A stretch of 64,000 nucleotides of DNA from positions 414,078 through 478,077 of the forward strand of contig NW_005434671.1 of the NCBI RefSeq assembly GCF_000315625.1, given 5' to 3'. Made by a program: the position numbers and the translations under genes. The number at the start of each line of letters is the position of its first letter. Positions within the stretch are counted from its first letter, which is position 1. Below are positions 21,516 to 32,448 of this stretch, one piece after another. The stretch comes from Guillardia theta CCMP2712. Lineage: Eukaryota; Cryptophyceae; Pyrenomonadales; Geminigeraceae. The notes under the pieces were generated by a model. That model made no database searches. It was not told where the DNA came from and saw nothing but the letters and a program-made list of their open reading frames with translations.

Positions 21516-22215
21516 TACTACTGTGACAATCGAGCCCCGGGCCCGAGTCCCGGCGGCCGCAGGCGGCCGCTTCCGGATCGGATGGGCCGCGGCGCCGCTG
21601 GGCTCAGTACCGCCCGGCGCGCGGCCCGGCGCCTCGCCGGATGCCGCCATGAAGTGGGCCGGCGGCTGGTGGGCCCGGGCCCGGGCCCGGGCCCGGGCCG
21701 GGCCGGTTGATGTCGGTGCCGGCTCAGTACGCCGGTCACGACTGTTCACCCGGTCACTAAGTCACGGGCAGTGCAGCGGCGTTAACTGTGACGGCCGCGG
21801 GTCCGAAGTTTTGGAGACCCGGACTCGACACCGGGTTTACTAGTGAAAGCCAAGCCTTAGAGTCAGCAAGTGCAGTGCCGCGGCACTGAGCCGGCCGGCC
21901 CCAGGCCCTGTGCGGCGGCTTTTCAGTTTGACTCGGAGCCTGGCAACTTTCAACTGCCGCTCGGATGCCGCAGCTGCCTCCACCCTCCTGCCGCGTGCTT
22001 TCAACCCTTCGGCCGCTCCATCCTGCCCGGCCCTGGAAAGCGCGGCCCCCGCGCGTGACAGGCTGGACTGCCGCCGGCCGGGCTGTGATCACACTGGCTG
22101 CCGCGCCATGATTTTAAGTTACTCCCATGATTACCGTACTAGTCACTCCTCGTACTGATTTTTAACTTAACTTTGACTCACCGTAGAAGAAGTCCGAGGG
22201 CCAGCCGGGAGGGCG
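21516..22215. repeat. GC-rich dispersed element with conserved AT-rich end
   Basis: A GC-rich block that includes a (CCCGGG)n-like run near 21675-21705 ends at about 22150-22180 in CTCGTACTGATTTTTAACTT, the inverse of the segment bounding the 7.4-7.9 kb element. It is followed by CCGTAGAAGAAGTCCGAGGG, which is shared with the copy near 29030. Confidence 0.6.
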
Positions 22216-23281
22216 CGCCGGAGCCCGGCTCGGACATAGCGTTGCCGTTCCGTATCCTTGTCGGATCAGTTAACCAGGGTGGTTCTCATAGTAGTTTTAG
22301 TCAAATTCAAGCGGCAAGAGAAAATTGAGCTAAAAATGTTGGCTCCGTCAATTTATGTACCTTTTTCGTTGCCAGGGGCTGCCGGGCCATCCAAGACAAG
22401 AAGGGCGATGTTGAGCAAAACCTTCCTCTATTTGATATGAATAGGCGTGTATAGTTGACTAAATAATCATGAGGAGGCTCGGGGTAGGTATTCAAATGAT
22501 TTGAATCTTTCCAACGGCCTCCAGCCCGTGTTGAGGGGTAGGGGGTAGTGCAAACTTCTCGTATCAATCTAAAACACTTGTAAACGACCTCACACTTGCC
22601 CCGGTCTCTTCCCTATCCCACTACTCCCAATGTACTCAGGGACTGTTTGCTCAGCTGCTGAGCGCAGTCAAGGACCATGGCCCCTCAATGCTAACTCCTG
22701 AAACTGCCAGGCAAGTACTGAGATCAAACAGCTCAATTCTTGGCTGAGAATCACACCTATAGTAGGTTGAATGTGTAAGGTATGCATCTCATCGAAATTT
22801 GCACTTGCGTACCAAAGCACTCATCAGCTATAGGTGATGGTTGTTCACTTCCAGAAGAAGGGAAACATGAAGGGAACCGATCAGAGAAGCAACCTTCGAA
22901 GACATGAAGGAAATTCGATTCTCCTTGTTGTGTTGACGCCCTAGCTTCCTTTACCTGAATGCTTCGTCGGTTGAATAAGAAACATATTTCAAGAGACTTC
23001 CTGTTGCTTTGCCATGATTGCGTTTTTTGAGGCTTCTCCCAACCTATTGTAATATGGCGGTGTCATTTGTGAGGAGGTGAGGAGTTTGAGAGGCTGGGGG
23101 AAGGAGAGGGGAGGGGTTGGAAGGGAAATGGACGCCTGGGAGGCCAGGCTAGTTGACATGCCTGATCGCTGCGAGAGGAGATGCCGGAGGAGAGACCGTG
23201 TTTACTCAAGACCACTAGCGAGGAAGGCAGGAGGGCGAGGAGGACATGAGAGGAGAGGAAGGAGAAACGGGTAGAGACGGT
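22216..23281. other. Intergenic stretch, no gene recognised
   Basis: Contains a patch of GGGGTAG-type repeat (about 22480-22545) and purine-rich DNA just 3' of the kinase gene (23075-23275). No exon chain could be supported on either strand. Confidence 0.4.
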
Positions 23282-24232
23282 TTACTTGACAGCACTAATG
23301 AGGAAGGGATGCTTCAGAGCCTCCAGTGCTGTAATCCTCGTGCGGGGATCGATGTTGAGGCAGCAGTTGAGGAAGTCCCAGATCGCATGTTTCTCATCCA
23401 CCTCCAGCCAGTCCTTGCATCCCGCATGCGCGCCCAGGGAGCTTGACAAGGTCCGCCATGTTTGCTTGAAACCGCGGGCATAGCTGAGATGCAGTTCCAA
23501 TGGTGGAATCTGAATGACATCAAGTTAGCAACCTCAGGCCTCCCGCCACCATATCACCCTCATCCTCATCCTCTTGATACAACAACGCCGACGACAACAA
23601 TTTTACCTTAACGTCGAGGAGCTTCCACACAGCATCCATGCTCTTGATGTACATGCGCAAGCTGCTCAGACAGTCAGACAAGCGCACTTCCAAGGTACAC
23701 AAAGAGCGTACCCGTAGATCTCCATCGTTGCCGTGACTATGTCGTTATACTGGAACCATTGGAACTGTGTCGTGCGGCACAGCAGGGTAAGCAGTACTAC
23801 CCCAGCAGCCCACACGTCCACTGCTGTGGTCTGGCACTGCATGCCCATGAGCACTTCGGGCGCTCGGTATCCCCGAGTTCCCGCGCGTTTGACTGGACGT
23901 TCGAATTTGACCCCTGAGTTCCTCACTGTCACCGATGCGTTCGTCTTGCTGACGCCCAACATGATCCGCCTCTTCGCCATCTGCTGCGCCATCTCTAGCT
24001 TCTCCTGCTCCTTTTGATTCCGCGAGGAGCGAGAGCTGGCCGTAGAAACCTCACAGGGCAAGATGTTGCCGATGCTGCGGCCTGATGACTGCATTTGTTT
24101 CTCTGCCAGCCCAAAGTCCACAAGCAAGTACTTCTTATTCCTTCTGTCGTAGAGGAAGTTATTCAATTTCACGTCTCGATGTATAATAAATGTATAATGT
24201 ATAAGACAGTTCTTGCTCAAGACCGAGTTTAA
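23282..24232 (-). CDS. CDC7: CDC7-type (DDK) protein kinase, C-lobe exons only
   Basis: CDC7 with Dbf4 phosphorylates MCM to license origin firing. Exons 23712-24232, 23607-23664 and 23282-23509 join in phase. Present in order are the catalytic loop HRDVKLNNF, DFG in LLVDFGLAEKQ, a long insert rich in Ser, Lys and Gln, then RAGTRGYRAPEVLMG, VDVWAAGVVLLTLLC and a terminal CLNIDPRTRITALEALKHPF. The activation-segment insert and RAGTxGYRAPEVL are typical of CDC7. The first exon opens at an acceptor (TTAG at 24233-24236) in phase 0, with LIHYTFIIHRD matching the helix before the catalytic loop. The ATP-binding N-lobe is not recognisable upstream; a GC-rich repeat starts about 110 bp away. Either distant, diverged exons or a 5' truncation. 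Confidence 0.8.
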
Positions 24233-24344
24233 CTAAGTAATGCACACTGTGACACGAAACCACTGAGAATTGAGGCCCAGCACTGCACATGAGAGACTCC
24301 CGACAGTATGCTAGAATATGAAACTCAGTCAAGCATCATTGCAA

Positions 24345-24885
24345 CGCCGCCGCTGTTCCGATGACACGGACCGGGTACGGCCCGGTACCGCCGGGCATTG
24401 CCGCCGCGTGGGGCCGCCGCCTGGCTCGGAACTTGACTCTCAACGTGACCGTTCAACGGTTGACTCACCGGCTACGGTACCCGGTAGCCTTGAAGCCTCA
24501 GAGGTCCCGGGGAGTCCGGCTCGCCCGGCCGGGCAGCGCCGTCGGACCTTCAACCGAGTTTTCAGCCTGTGTTCAATTAACGGGAGTCAGCGGGGCTATC
24601 TGATCGGACTGGCCGCATGGCTGGCATGCTGCCACTCGGATCCCGGCATTAATCAGCAGTCGGCCGACGGTGACGGCGCCGTCTCACTGAGCCTCCGCCG
24701 GGCGGCGGCCGCGGCGGCCGGGCGCCGGAGCCCGAGCCTGGCAGTCACTCAGCGGCTGAGTGCCGCGCCAGCCCGGCGCTGACCGGACTCAGTGACTCGG
24801 CCTTGGAACCGTCACGGTGCCTGCTTGCCAGCGCCGGGGCGGCCCCGGTACTACGCCGGGTAGCCTGAGTCACCGGGTGTCAGAC
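24345..24885. repeat. GC-rich dispersed element upstream of the CDC7-like exons
   Basis: CCGGGTACGGCCCGG, GGCGGCGGCCGCGGCGG and CAGTGACTCGG-type motifs resemble the cores at 7.4-7.9, 21.5-22.1 and 56.1-56.3 kb. No coding potential is evident. It lies where the kinase N-lobe exons would be expected. Confidence 0.55.
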
Positions 24886-25039
24886 ACAACTTGAACAGTC
24901 GGAGGTCAACATAACTTAACATAACATGGCATGCCAGGCTTCTGAGTCGGAACTTGGAACACTCAGTGCGCCGCCCGAAACTTTCAAATGATTCAGGGCC
25001 GGGCGGCCACAAAAAATATTTCACTGTGGAACCGTGAAC

Positions 25040-26215
25040 TTGAAAATTGAGGGGGTGTTCGGCCTGAAATCTTTGTGCCAGTGTCACGCTCCTCCAAGTT
25101 TCAAGTTGTTCCATATAGTTTGGAGCAAGTCCAACCTACATGGAACAACTTGAAAATTGAGGGGGTGTAAGAACTCGCCGCCGATAAGTTCTTGGAGACG
25201 GCGAGAACTTCCGAAGTTCAGGGTATTGCGTCTCATCGGTAGACGGGGGCGAACTTGAAGCTCAGCGACTCAGATGCAAGTGGGCTTTGACATAGGTCTG
25301 GAATTAGCAGTGAAAAGGGGGTGAGGAGGACACGTGTCCAGGGCGCTGCCACGGTGCATTCAAACCGGTACTTGGTCACTGGAGTCACGGTTGCAACTTC
25401 CGGGACTGAAGGGGAGGTGACTGCTGTGAATAAAGGAAGTGTTGGTGGTGTCAGTGTGTGGTTCTTCTGACTCGGAGCCTTCTATCATCATCAGTGAAGG
25501 TGTTAGAGACTGCACAGCTGTGTATCGTTGAGATGAATAAGGTTGGGGTAAGGATCTCAGGTGTACTGAGAGATAGTGTTTGCCGTGGATCTTGGGTTAA
25601 ATAGAGTATCTGGCCAGTGAGGTGGAGGTTGATTCGATTAGCCGGGGTGTTCGGCCTGACTCAATCATTGTGTGTCACGCTCCCGGAGTCCAAGTTTCAA
25701 GTTGTTCCATATAGTTTGGAGCAAGTCCAACCTACATTGAACAACTTGAAAATTGAGGGGGTGTTCGGCCTGAAATCATTGTGTGTCACGCTCCTGCGGC
25801 CTGAAATCATTGTGTGTCACGCTCCTCCAAGTTTCAAGTTGTTCCATATAGTTTGGAGCAAGTCCAACCTACATGGAACAACTTGAAAATTGAGGGGGTG
25901 TTCGGCCTGACTCAATCATTGTGTGTCACGCTCCCGGAGTCCAAGTTTCAAGTTGTTCCATATAGTTTGGAGCTAGTCCAACCTACATGGAACAACTTGA
26001 AAATTGAGGGGGTGTTCGGCCTGAAATCATTGTGTGTCACGCTCCTGCGGCCTGAAATCATTGTGTGTCACGCTCCTCCAAGTTTCAAGTTGTTCCATAT
26101 AGTTTGGAGCAAGTCCAACCTACATGGAACAACTTGAAAATTGAGGAGGTGTTCGGCCTGAAATCATTGTGTGTCACGCTCCTGCGGCCTGAAATCTTTG
26201 TGTGTCACGCTCCCA
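25040..26215. repeat. Array of hairpin-containing tandem units
   Basis: A 16-bp arm TTTCAAGTTGTTCCAT and its inverse ATGGAACAACTTGAAA flank a 26-nt loop. Full or near copies lie at about 25099-25156, 25695-25752, 25832-25889, 25946-26003 and 26083-26140. Linkers of two kinds, both with CATTGTGTGTCACGCTCC, alternate so that spacing runs 137, 114, 137 bp (a 251-bp higher-order unit). The copy at 25695 has a mismatched arm (ATTGAAC). Long open frames across the array are by-products of the repeat. Confidence 0.85.
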
Positions 26216-26329
26216 TCGCAAGTCAGCTTTGATGGCCATTATGGCCTTCACAGGCGTGGCTGGCCCTCCGAAGCTCAATCATGATGCATCGCCAATACGA
26301 TATCAAATATCAAAATGAAAAATATCAAT

Positions 26330-27720
26330 GTTGAAAGTTTCCCGCCACTGTGAACTCTGCGAAGCCGTACAGATATGAGGATGTGCAGCGTTTGACAGAG
26401 CAAGACAAGTCAGGTGAGCATTATCTCTTTTTTTCATCGAAATTATCACGGGAAGAGATCCAAATGACGTGTTCTTGATGCAGGTTGGAATGATTTGCAG
26501 CCTTTGGCAACTTGTATGAGATTGATGAACGGGTGAAGACTTTGGCAAGTGCCCAACCAATATTACAAACCGGTATCCAGGAGTACGTAGACGTACCAGT
26601 AAGCCGCCCAGCATACAAAACTCTCGAGACAATGGCTGCATACGAAGGGGGTTTCGACACATCGCAGAACTGTCCCGATGTGAAAAGGTTGTGACATGAA
26701 ATGGGCACAAACAAAGATAAGTTCAGGACTCGGGAGTCGATCAGGTCTAGGCAAAATATTGACATGGTCATCTCACTGCATGGAAGAACATGCAAAACTG
26801 AAGGAAAAGCTCAACGGAAAGTTCTAAATGAACAGATACAGCGCATTTTAGCAGTCACGGTCGGAGCAGCTCGATGCTTGAAACAAAGATGATCCTCAGT
26901 ACAATCGAATGATGACAAGTAAGTCCCGTGGTTCGTGAAGGATTCTTCATCCAATTCTTAAGGATGTGTTGGAACGATGAAACATTTTGCAAATCACCAA
27001 TTTCATCACACTGACTGATGCATCATGTAAATATTACTGGTGTGAACTTGCATCAGATTCTGTTCATCGGATGAGCCGCTACCAAGCAGTTGATGTCACA
27101 GCAAACAAGAGAGCCGTTTTGAAGATGTTGATATTCCTGACCGTAGAGCATTCAAGATGTGGCCACATGTCACATGCTTCTTGGTTAACGCAGATACACC
27201 CTCGCCAGGCAAAAGATGGAACGTCTTCAGGATTACAGGGAGGTCGGTTGTGCTTGTACCCTGATTGTAACTCTTCTAATAAAGATATGATAACCTGAAT
27301 GTGCAATTCTGTTTGTTGATTCACAGTGTTTGCGACTCGATTGCAATCATCGAGTGCTTGCTCTGTTGAACAAGGCACTCCTCTGTAGAGCCATGCGACA
27401 AGAACACTACAGTTGCACGGTAGCATTGCGACACCAAGACAGGATTGATCCGATGAACGTCTCATTTATTGATACGCAAAGGCATCATCTGCACATTGCT
27501 TCATTTCTGACTAGGTTTCTGTGCAATCGAAATCCTTGTGAAAATATCATGACAAAGGAAAAATTTGAAGCGAAACGGAAAAATCATCGAAATATGATCA
27601 TAGATATAGTGATTCATGATCAACAACGGTTCTCTACAGTCATCTATGCGGGCAGGAACAGTCATCTTCTGTGCAAACGTCTCTTCATGTATCGTTGAAC
27701 GGTTGAGTGCATGTAAGACT
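26330..27720 (+). CDS. Possible spliced gene, exon structure unresolved
   Basis: Several short plus-strand pieces look coding and sit next to splice sites: AKPYRYEDVQRLTEQDKS before a GTGAGC donor at about 26414, WNDLQPLATCMRLMNG after an acceptor at about 26484, TSKPPSIQNSRDNGCIRRGF near 26600, GKAQRKVLNEQIQRIL near 26820 and RHQDRIDPMNVSFIDTQRHH near 27435. A continuous in-phase chain was not found. Minus-strand pieces (for example a possible exon ending in a GTAAGG donor near 27960) compete. No family recognised. Confidence 0.3.
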
Positions 27721-28229
27721 TGCCTCCATAGAAAGGTGAAGTGCATGAATCCTGACTGTAAGACTAGAAGAATTGAAAGCAAGTGATGACATGAGAACAC
27801 ATATCTAGACAGAAAAGTCGCTCAAGGTACAGCTGGATACAAATTTCTCACAAATCACAGTCATGCATTTGAGCGCAACGTGCAACCTACGGCAATTTGA
27901 ATAAAGGGTCAATCAGAGTTGATTCTGTTCAATGGTGTATCGATTATCAATTCCTTACCTGATCATAAAAATTTCATCTTGTCTTCGAAGAATATTTGCA
28001 AGTACACCCGCGGATTGTTTGAACCTAGGGTGCATATTCCATTGCAGGATGGATGATTCAAACCTTGGCCCAACCTGTAGAGTTGAGAAAGAAGCTCGAT
28101 CATCTCTTACAGGTATGATATGAGATCTTCATCTCATTTCTATCTCAGTTGGGTTGGATTCGAAGTCTCTCAATATCAAAGTTCATCCTGGTGAGTCAGG
28201 AAGGCACCATTTCATCGCTTCTTGCTCGT

Positions 28230-28770
28230 CCAGGGAGAGGGGGCTTGGGGAATGAGAAATGGGTGTTACCCCCACCCCCTATTGTAGAGTTTCAAACTCG
28301 TTCAAAGGTGGGTAGTTGAGGGTGCTCCATACCCACCCCACCACCCAAAATGACTCAAACGGAGGGGTTCTCGGATCCGAAGGAGTCCCGCCTCGATCAC
28401 CCCCTCTCATTTGAATTCAAGATGGTTCAGGCCGACCCCACATACAGGCTTGCAGTTTTCTTATGTATGCCCATATGATTTGATCGGACAGGCCCCAGGT
28501 TCAAGGGATGAAGCAATTCACCAGCATGCTTGAAGATTTTTCATGGGAGTGGGGTTATACTTGTACCGGATGTGTACAATACATAGGGGAGAACCCCGAA
28601 TGGTACCAAAAGAGTACCAAAGTCACATGGTTCGGACTGTACTAACTGGTACCAAGAAATTGTACTCAAGAAGACCCTACCCCTGAAAAAGTTCTGCTTG
28701 GCTCTTCGTGATTTGAATTCGGAACACGGTCGGAAGACCCACCCCGCCCCCACATGAGGCGTGGTATGCG
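28230..28770. repeat. G-rich dispersed repeat (TACCCC-type)
   Basis: Repeated TACCCCCACCCCC, GGTGGGTAG and GAGGGGGTGATC-like words on both strands with AT-rich spacers such as TTCAAACTCGTTCAAAG. It has the same texture as the other G-rich stretches and no gene. Confidence 0.55.
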
Positions 28771-28884
28771 TGGATTTGAATCTACCACCCTCACCGCGAA
28801 ACGTTTTAGAGCTCCAAGGTCAATTGAGAAAGGCAACGCTATGACTCGAGCCTGAAGGCCGGCGCGGAGCCTGTGACTGCTTTC

Positions 28885-29062
28885 CTGATTGTCCTCGTAC
28901 TGATTTTTAACTTAAGTTTGAGTAAAAGTCACGGCTCCCGACCGTACCAAGTTCAGTTAGGTGTAAATGGGGCTACGTGGCATGTCCCCGAGCCTAGTCG
29001 ACCGGTCGCAATTCCGGTAGTAATGATGGAGCTCCGTAGGAGAAGTCCGAAGGGCCTTGGAG
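28885..29062. repeat. Copy of the AT-rich element end
   Basis: GATTGTCCTCGTACTGATTT and TTAACTTAAGTTTGAGT match, inverted, the segments at 7331-7360 and 7875-7905, and match 22150-22180 in the same orientation. About 110 bp on, CCGTAGGAGAAGTCCGAAGGG matches 22183-22203. No GC-rich core of length is attached here, suggesting a solo end or an internally deleted copy. Confidence 0.6.
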
Positions 29063-29107
29063 AACCCGAGAGGTTGTTGCAGTGACAAGGAGGGGTGGTC
29101 TAGCACG

Positions 29108-29967
29108 ATGAAGGGGTCAGCCAATGGCAATGGCTCCAAAGAGTTTGTTTTCAAGATTCAACAACTCACTCACTCACACTCTAGAGTCGTACCTGCCGCT
29201 CCCTCAACTTTTACAGAAGTAACCCACCCCAGTAGCTTCACCCGCCCCCCTTCACTGGCTGCTCCTGCCTCTACTCCTCTACGCTCTCCGGGCTAAAGCC
29301 TCTTTCCTAATCGTAGATCTTATCTCTAGTCGACTTTGCTACACCTTAGTCAGACTGCAACAAGCACAACATTGTTGTTTATCTGCCGTTTCTCTCCCCA
29401 GGATCCAGAGATCCTTCTCAATCAGCACATCCATCCCTCGCCCGCCCTGCACACCTTCAGTTCCCATATGAGCTCCCTGACGCCCTTCCGACACCGACGG
29501 AATAAGAAAACGGCGGAGCTCACCCAGGACTTCCTTGAAAGTCTTTTTGTCCTCCGGCAGCAGGATGCTGCTCAGATGCTGGTGAGTCGCTCCGTCCTCT
29601 CCTTTCCCGACTGATTTAGAAACGCGAGCAGGGCTTTTCCATCACCACAATGAAGCACCTGTGCCGACGACTAGGCATCCGCAAGTGGCCGTACTCGCGC
29701 GGGCGACCAAGGGAGCTCGAAGCGGAGGGTACGAAGTCCGTGCTGATCAGCCCGCGTGAGACCCGTGTCATCCCCCAGCAACCGCAACAAACAGTTGGCG
29801 AAGACTGCGCGCTCGGGGATCAGGGCGAAGAGGAAGGATTCTTTCAGCAGGTCGAGCAGGAGGGCGAGCGGTATTGGATAAGCAGGACTAGCGATGACAT
29901 GGAAGGTCTCTTTCGAGAGGCGCTTGACCACGTACAAGGCAAGAGTAAGGGGGACAGGCGGAGTTGA
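29108..29967 (+). CDS. RWP-RK domain DNA-binding protein
   Basis: RWP-RK proteins are transcription factors of plants and algae, often tied to nitrogen or sexual programmes. The core is split by a 50-nt intron: exon 29402-29581 ends LTQDFLESLFVLRQQDAAQM-L and exon 29632-29967 continues GFSITTMKHLCRRLGIRKWP, giving a canonical helix with RKWPYSR in place of RWPxRK. The tail is acidic and Gln-rich. The N-terminal exon 29108-29188 (MKGSANGNGSKEFVFKIQQL) with donor at 29189 is in phase but tentative; a start at 29468 inside the next exon is possible. Stop TGA at 29965-29967. Confidence 0.78.
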
Positions 29968-30880
29968 AGCGATGGTTGCTACTCACAAGGTCTACCCCTG
30001 TGACTTGTTGCAGGTGAATGTGCAGTAGAATACATTTTGATCAGAAATAATGAACAAGATTTTGAATGCTAAATACTTGCATCTACATCTCACTTTTAGC
30101 TTCTCTTTCAATGTAAGCTTGCTATGACTTCATCTACAACTGAATTCCACGTTGCCCTCAAACAAAATGTTCCGTGGCCTTGTCTGTGAGGCTGTATTTA
30201 CCAAGGCCGTTCACAAGGCGAGCAGGAGACTGCAACTGGCGGTCTAATGGCAAGTAGAGCAGTTCTGTCGGTACTGACTTTCAGGCGCACGGGGCAACCT
30301 GACGATCACGAAGGAAGTGATCTGGACCTCGATCTGCTTCGCCCTGTAACCATTTGCGGCACAACAAGGCAGGGGAAACCTTCAGAGAAAGTGAAGCTGA
30401 AGGTGATTGCGAACTCTTCAGCATTCAACCTCTGATTCATAATCTCTTATCAAAATGCACTCGGCTGCATTCAATTCATCGCTGATTGCAGAGATGGAAA
30501 CGTCGAGTCATGTCTGACTTGGGCTGACAAGTGAATCGGACGTTGTTGTGCAGGACGGAGATGTCTTGTCAACATGAGCGAGTACGTGACCTGTCGCTGA
30601 GGGTTCTACAATCAGCCGGCGGGCCGGGCGAGCCTCTGAGTCGGCGCGAGCGGCGAACTGACTTTGAGAGTCAGAAAAGCTTAGCCTTGTGCCAAGTTGA
30701 AACGGATCTGTTGGTATACCCTTTCTTCCTTCGCTTGTTCCGATTTGCCTTTTCCATCTCAAGAAAATAAAGATATCAATTTCGCAAACTACTCGTTACT
30801 CGGACTGATGACGCTGCACGGCAGTGTCAAGCCTTCAGGCCAGCCTGACCGAGGCTGGGCAAGGCTTCAAGTTGACTGCC
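29968..30880. other. Intergenic stretch, no supported gene
   Basis: A short open stretch near 30247-30435 (ending KLKVIANSSAFNL) has no splice or family support. Nothing else is recognised. Confidence 0.35.
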
Positions 30881-31640
30881 TGACCTGGGCCGCAATTCTT
30901 CACGTTGCTGCCAAGTTGGCCTCGGTCTCTCCAGCTCTTCATTTTTGTCCCCACTGGAGTTTGCCTTCTTCAAGCGTCAGCTTCCATATCAGGAGGGCGG
31001 GGATGGTTTCACACCCCAAGCAGGGGTTAGTCTATCTGCTTATTACATCGCCCTCCGTCAAGCGGACGAGCCGGATCTGGCCCTTCCTCTCCTACTAGCT
31101 TCCTTCCTGCGGGTGCGTCAGGCCCTGCTTGATCGTGGAGTGCTGCAATATTATATCACCTCGGTGACCTAGACAGCGCACGTCTGAGCAACGAGATCCA
31201 TCGCCTGCTCTCTTTCAACTCGCTGGTTCAGGCAGCTCTTCGCCGGGCCTGTCATGGCACTTACACAGTGGAGCTCTATCCCCCGAGTCAGCGAGTCAGT
31301 CTTCTAGCCCGTTCCCTTCGAACCCTCAGCGGCTCCTGCAAGACTCTCTGCCTCCCACCTGTGATCGCTGTGCTACTACTTTAGACCCATCGGCGCCATC
31401 GCGCATGAGCAGTGTACTGTGGTTCTTCGTGACGATGCCAGCGAAGTTCTTGGCAACATCTGCGCTGGCATCGTCACGAAGCTTCATCAGGAGGGTCTCC
31501 AACACCCGGACGCATGTCCACATGGGCGACCTCTGGCTCCCTGCCCTTTCCACCGCCACCTGGAATTCCGGTCCCACCCAAAAGAAGATTTCGGATCATC
31601 GCACAAGCTATGCCGCCCATCTCCCGCCGCAGGGAAGCCT
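30880..31640. repeat. Dispersed repeat, copy 1 (pair with 33885-34390)
   Basis: CAGGCCCTGCTTGATCGTGG at about 31120, TGCTCTCTTTCAACTCGC at about 31207, ATGGGCGACCTCTGGCTCCC at about 31522 and AAGAAGATTTCGGATCATCG at about 31580 recur in order, with divergence and indels, at 33.9-34.4 kb. Frames are broken by stops in both copies, so this may be a decayed coding element of unknown type. Confidence 0.6.
31425..31481. repeat. Perfect 19-bp inverted repeat
   Basis: CTTCGTGACGATGCCAGCG at 31425-31443 and its exact complement at 31463-31481 are separated by 19 nt. The arm is not seen in the second repeat copy at 34 kb. Confidence 0.8.
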
Positions 31641-31659
31641 TTCTTCGCTTCGCTGCAGG

Positions 31660-31768
31660 TAGATGGTCTGCTTCAGGTAGATGGTCTTCTTGAGGTAGGT
31701 GGTCTTCTTCAGGTAGATGGTCTTCTTGAGGTAGGTGGTCTTCTTGAGGTAGGTGGTCCTCTTCCGTT
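31660..31768. repeat. 18-bp minisatellite
   Basis: Six units of the type GTAGATGGTCTTCTTCAG / GTAGGTGGTCTTCTTGAG in tandem; both strands stay open because the unit is a multiple of three. Confidence 0.85.
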
Positions 31769-31783
31769 CCATGCATAGATGCC

Positions 31784-32101
31784 TTGTCCTTATCAAAGAG
31801 CGGGGTACTGTACATGTACCAGATGACAGGGGCCGGGAAGCATCCGATCAAGCTTGAACCTCATTATCAAATCTTGAAGGCCTTGCGAGTCAAGAACACG
31901 ATTCTACCTGAACACCTTGAACGAAAGCGCTCCAGGAGACGAGCTCAAGACTTCAAGTTTCAGGTGCCAATACCAAAGGAGTTGGCAGAGTACAATCTCA
32001 CGCAGGATGCGATGGTACTGTCGAAGAGAGTCACAATGGAAAGTTTAAATAGAGGGAACCAATGCAAGCCGCCGCCGAACATGCTTGCTGAATTGACCTA
32101 G
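31784..32101 (+). CDS. Possible coding fragment, unknown
   Basis: A 105-codon open stretch with protein-like composition (HYQILKALRVKNTILPEHLE, then RRRAQDFKFQVPIPKELAEY). It ends at a TAG and has no clear start, signal or family. It could be the last exon of an unresolved gene or part of a decayed element next to the minisatellite. Confidence 0.2.
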   Translation: MSLSKSGVLYMYQMTGAGKHPIKLEPHYQILKALRVKNTILPEHLERKRSRRRAQDFKFQVPIPKELAEYNLTQDAMVLSKRVTMESLNRGNQCKPPPNMLAELT

Positions 32102-32448
32102 TCTCAAGCTCTTCCTTGGATTAATCTGTTTTGCAAGGTTGTCAATGCAAGGAACTTCCTCCTTCACCTAGCGATCAAGGAGAGCTGTCGTTTGCGAACG
32201 ACGGCTGTTGAGCATGAGGTATGAGCATGAGGCATGGGCATGAGGTTTGAGCATGAGGTATGCAAGAAAATCTCATGTGGGAACTGAAGGTGTGTAGGGC
32301 GGCCGAGGGATGGTTGTGCTGATTTAGAAGGATCTCTTGCTCCTGGGGAGGGAGGAAGGAGAGATGAAGGACATGATCCGGGGTTGTTCCCTACCGCCGC
32401 TCGCGTGGTTAGAGTGGAGGTTTTCAATGCCTCTTCCAGCTGACGACA

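Noticed and set aside
25617-26137. Open frames in the hairpin array as a repeat protein
   Set aside because: They follow the DNA repeat unit, lack a plausible start and end at arbitrary repeat borders.
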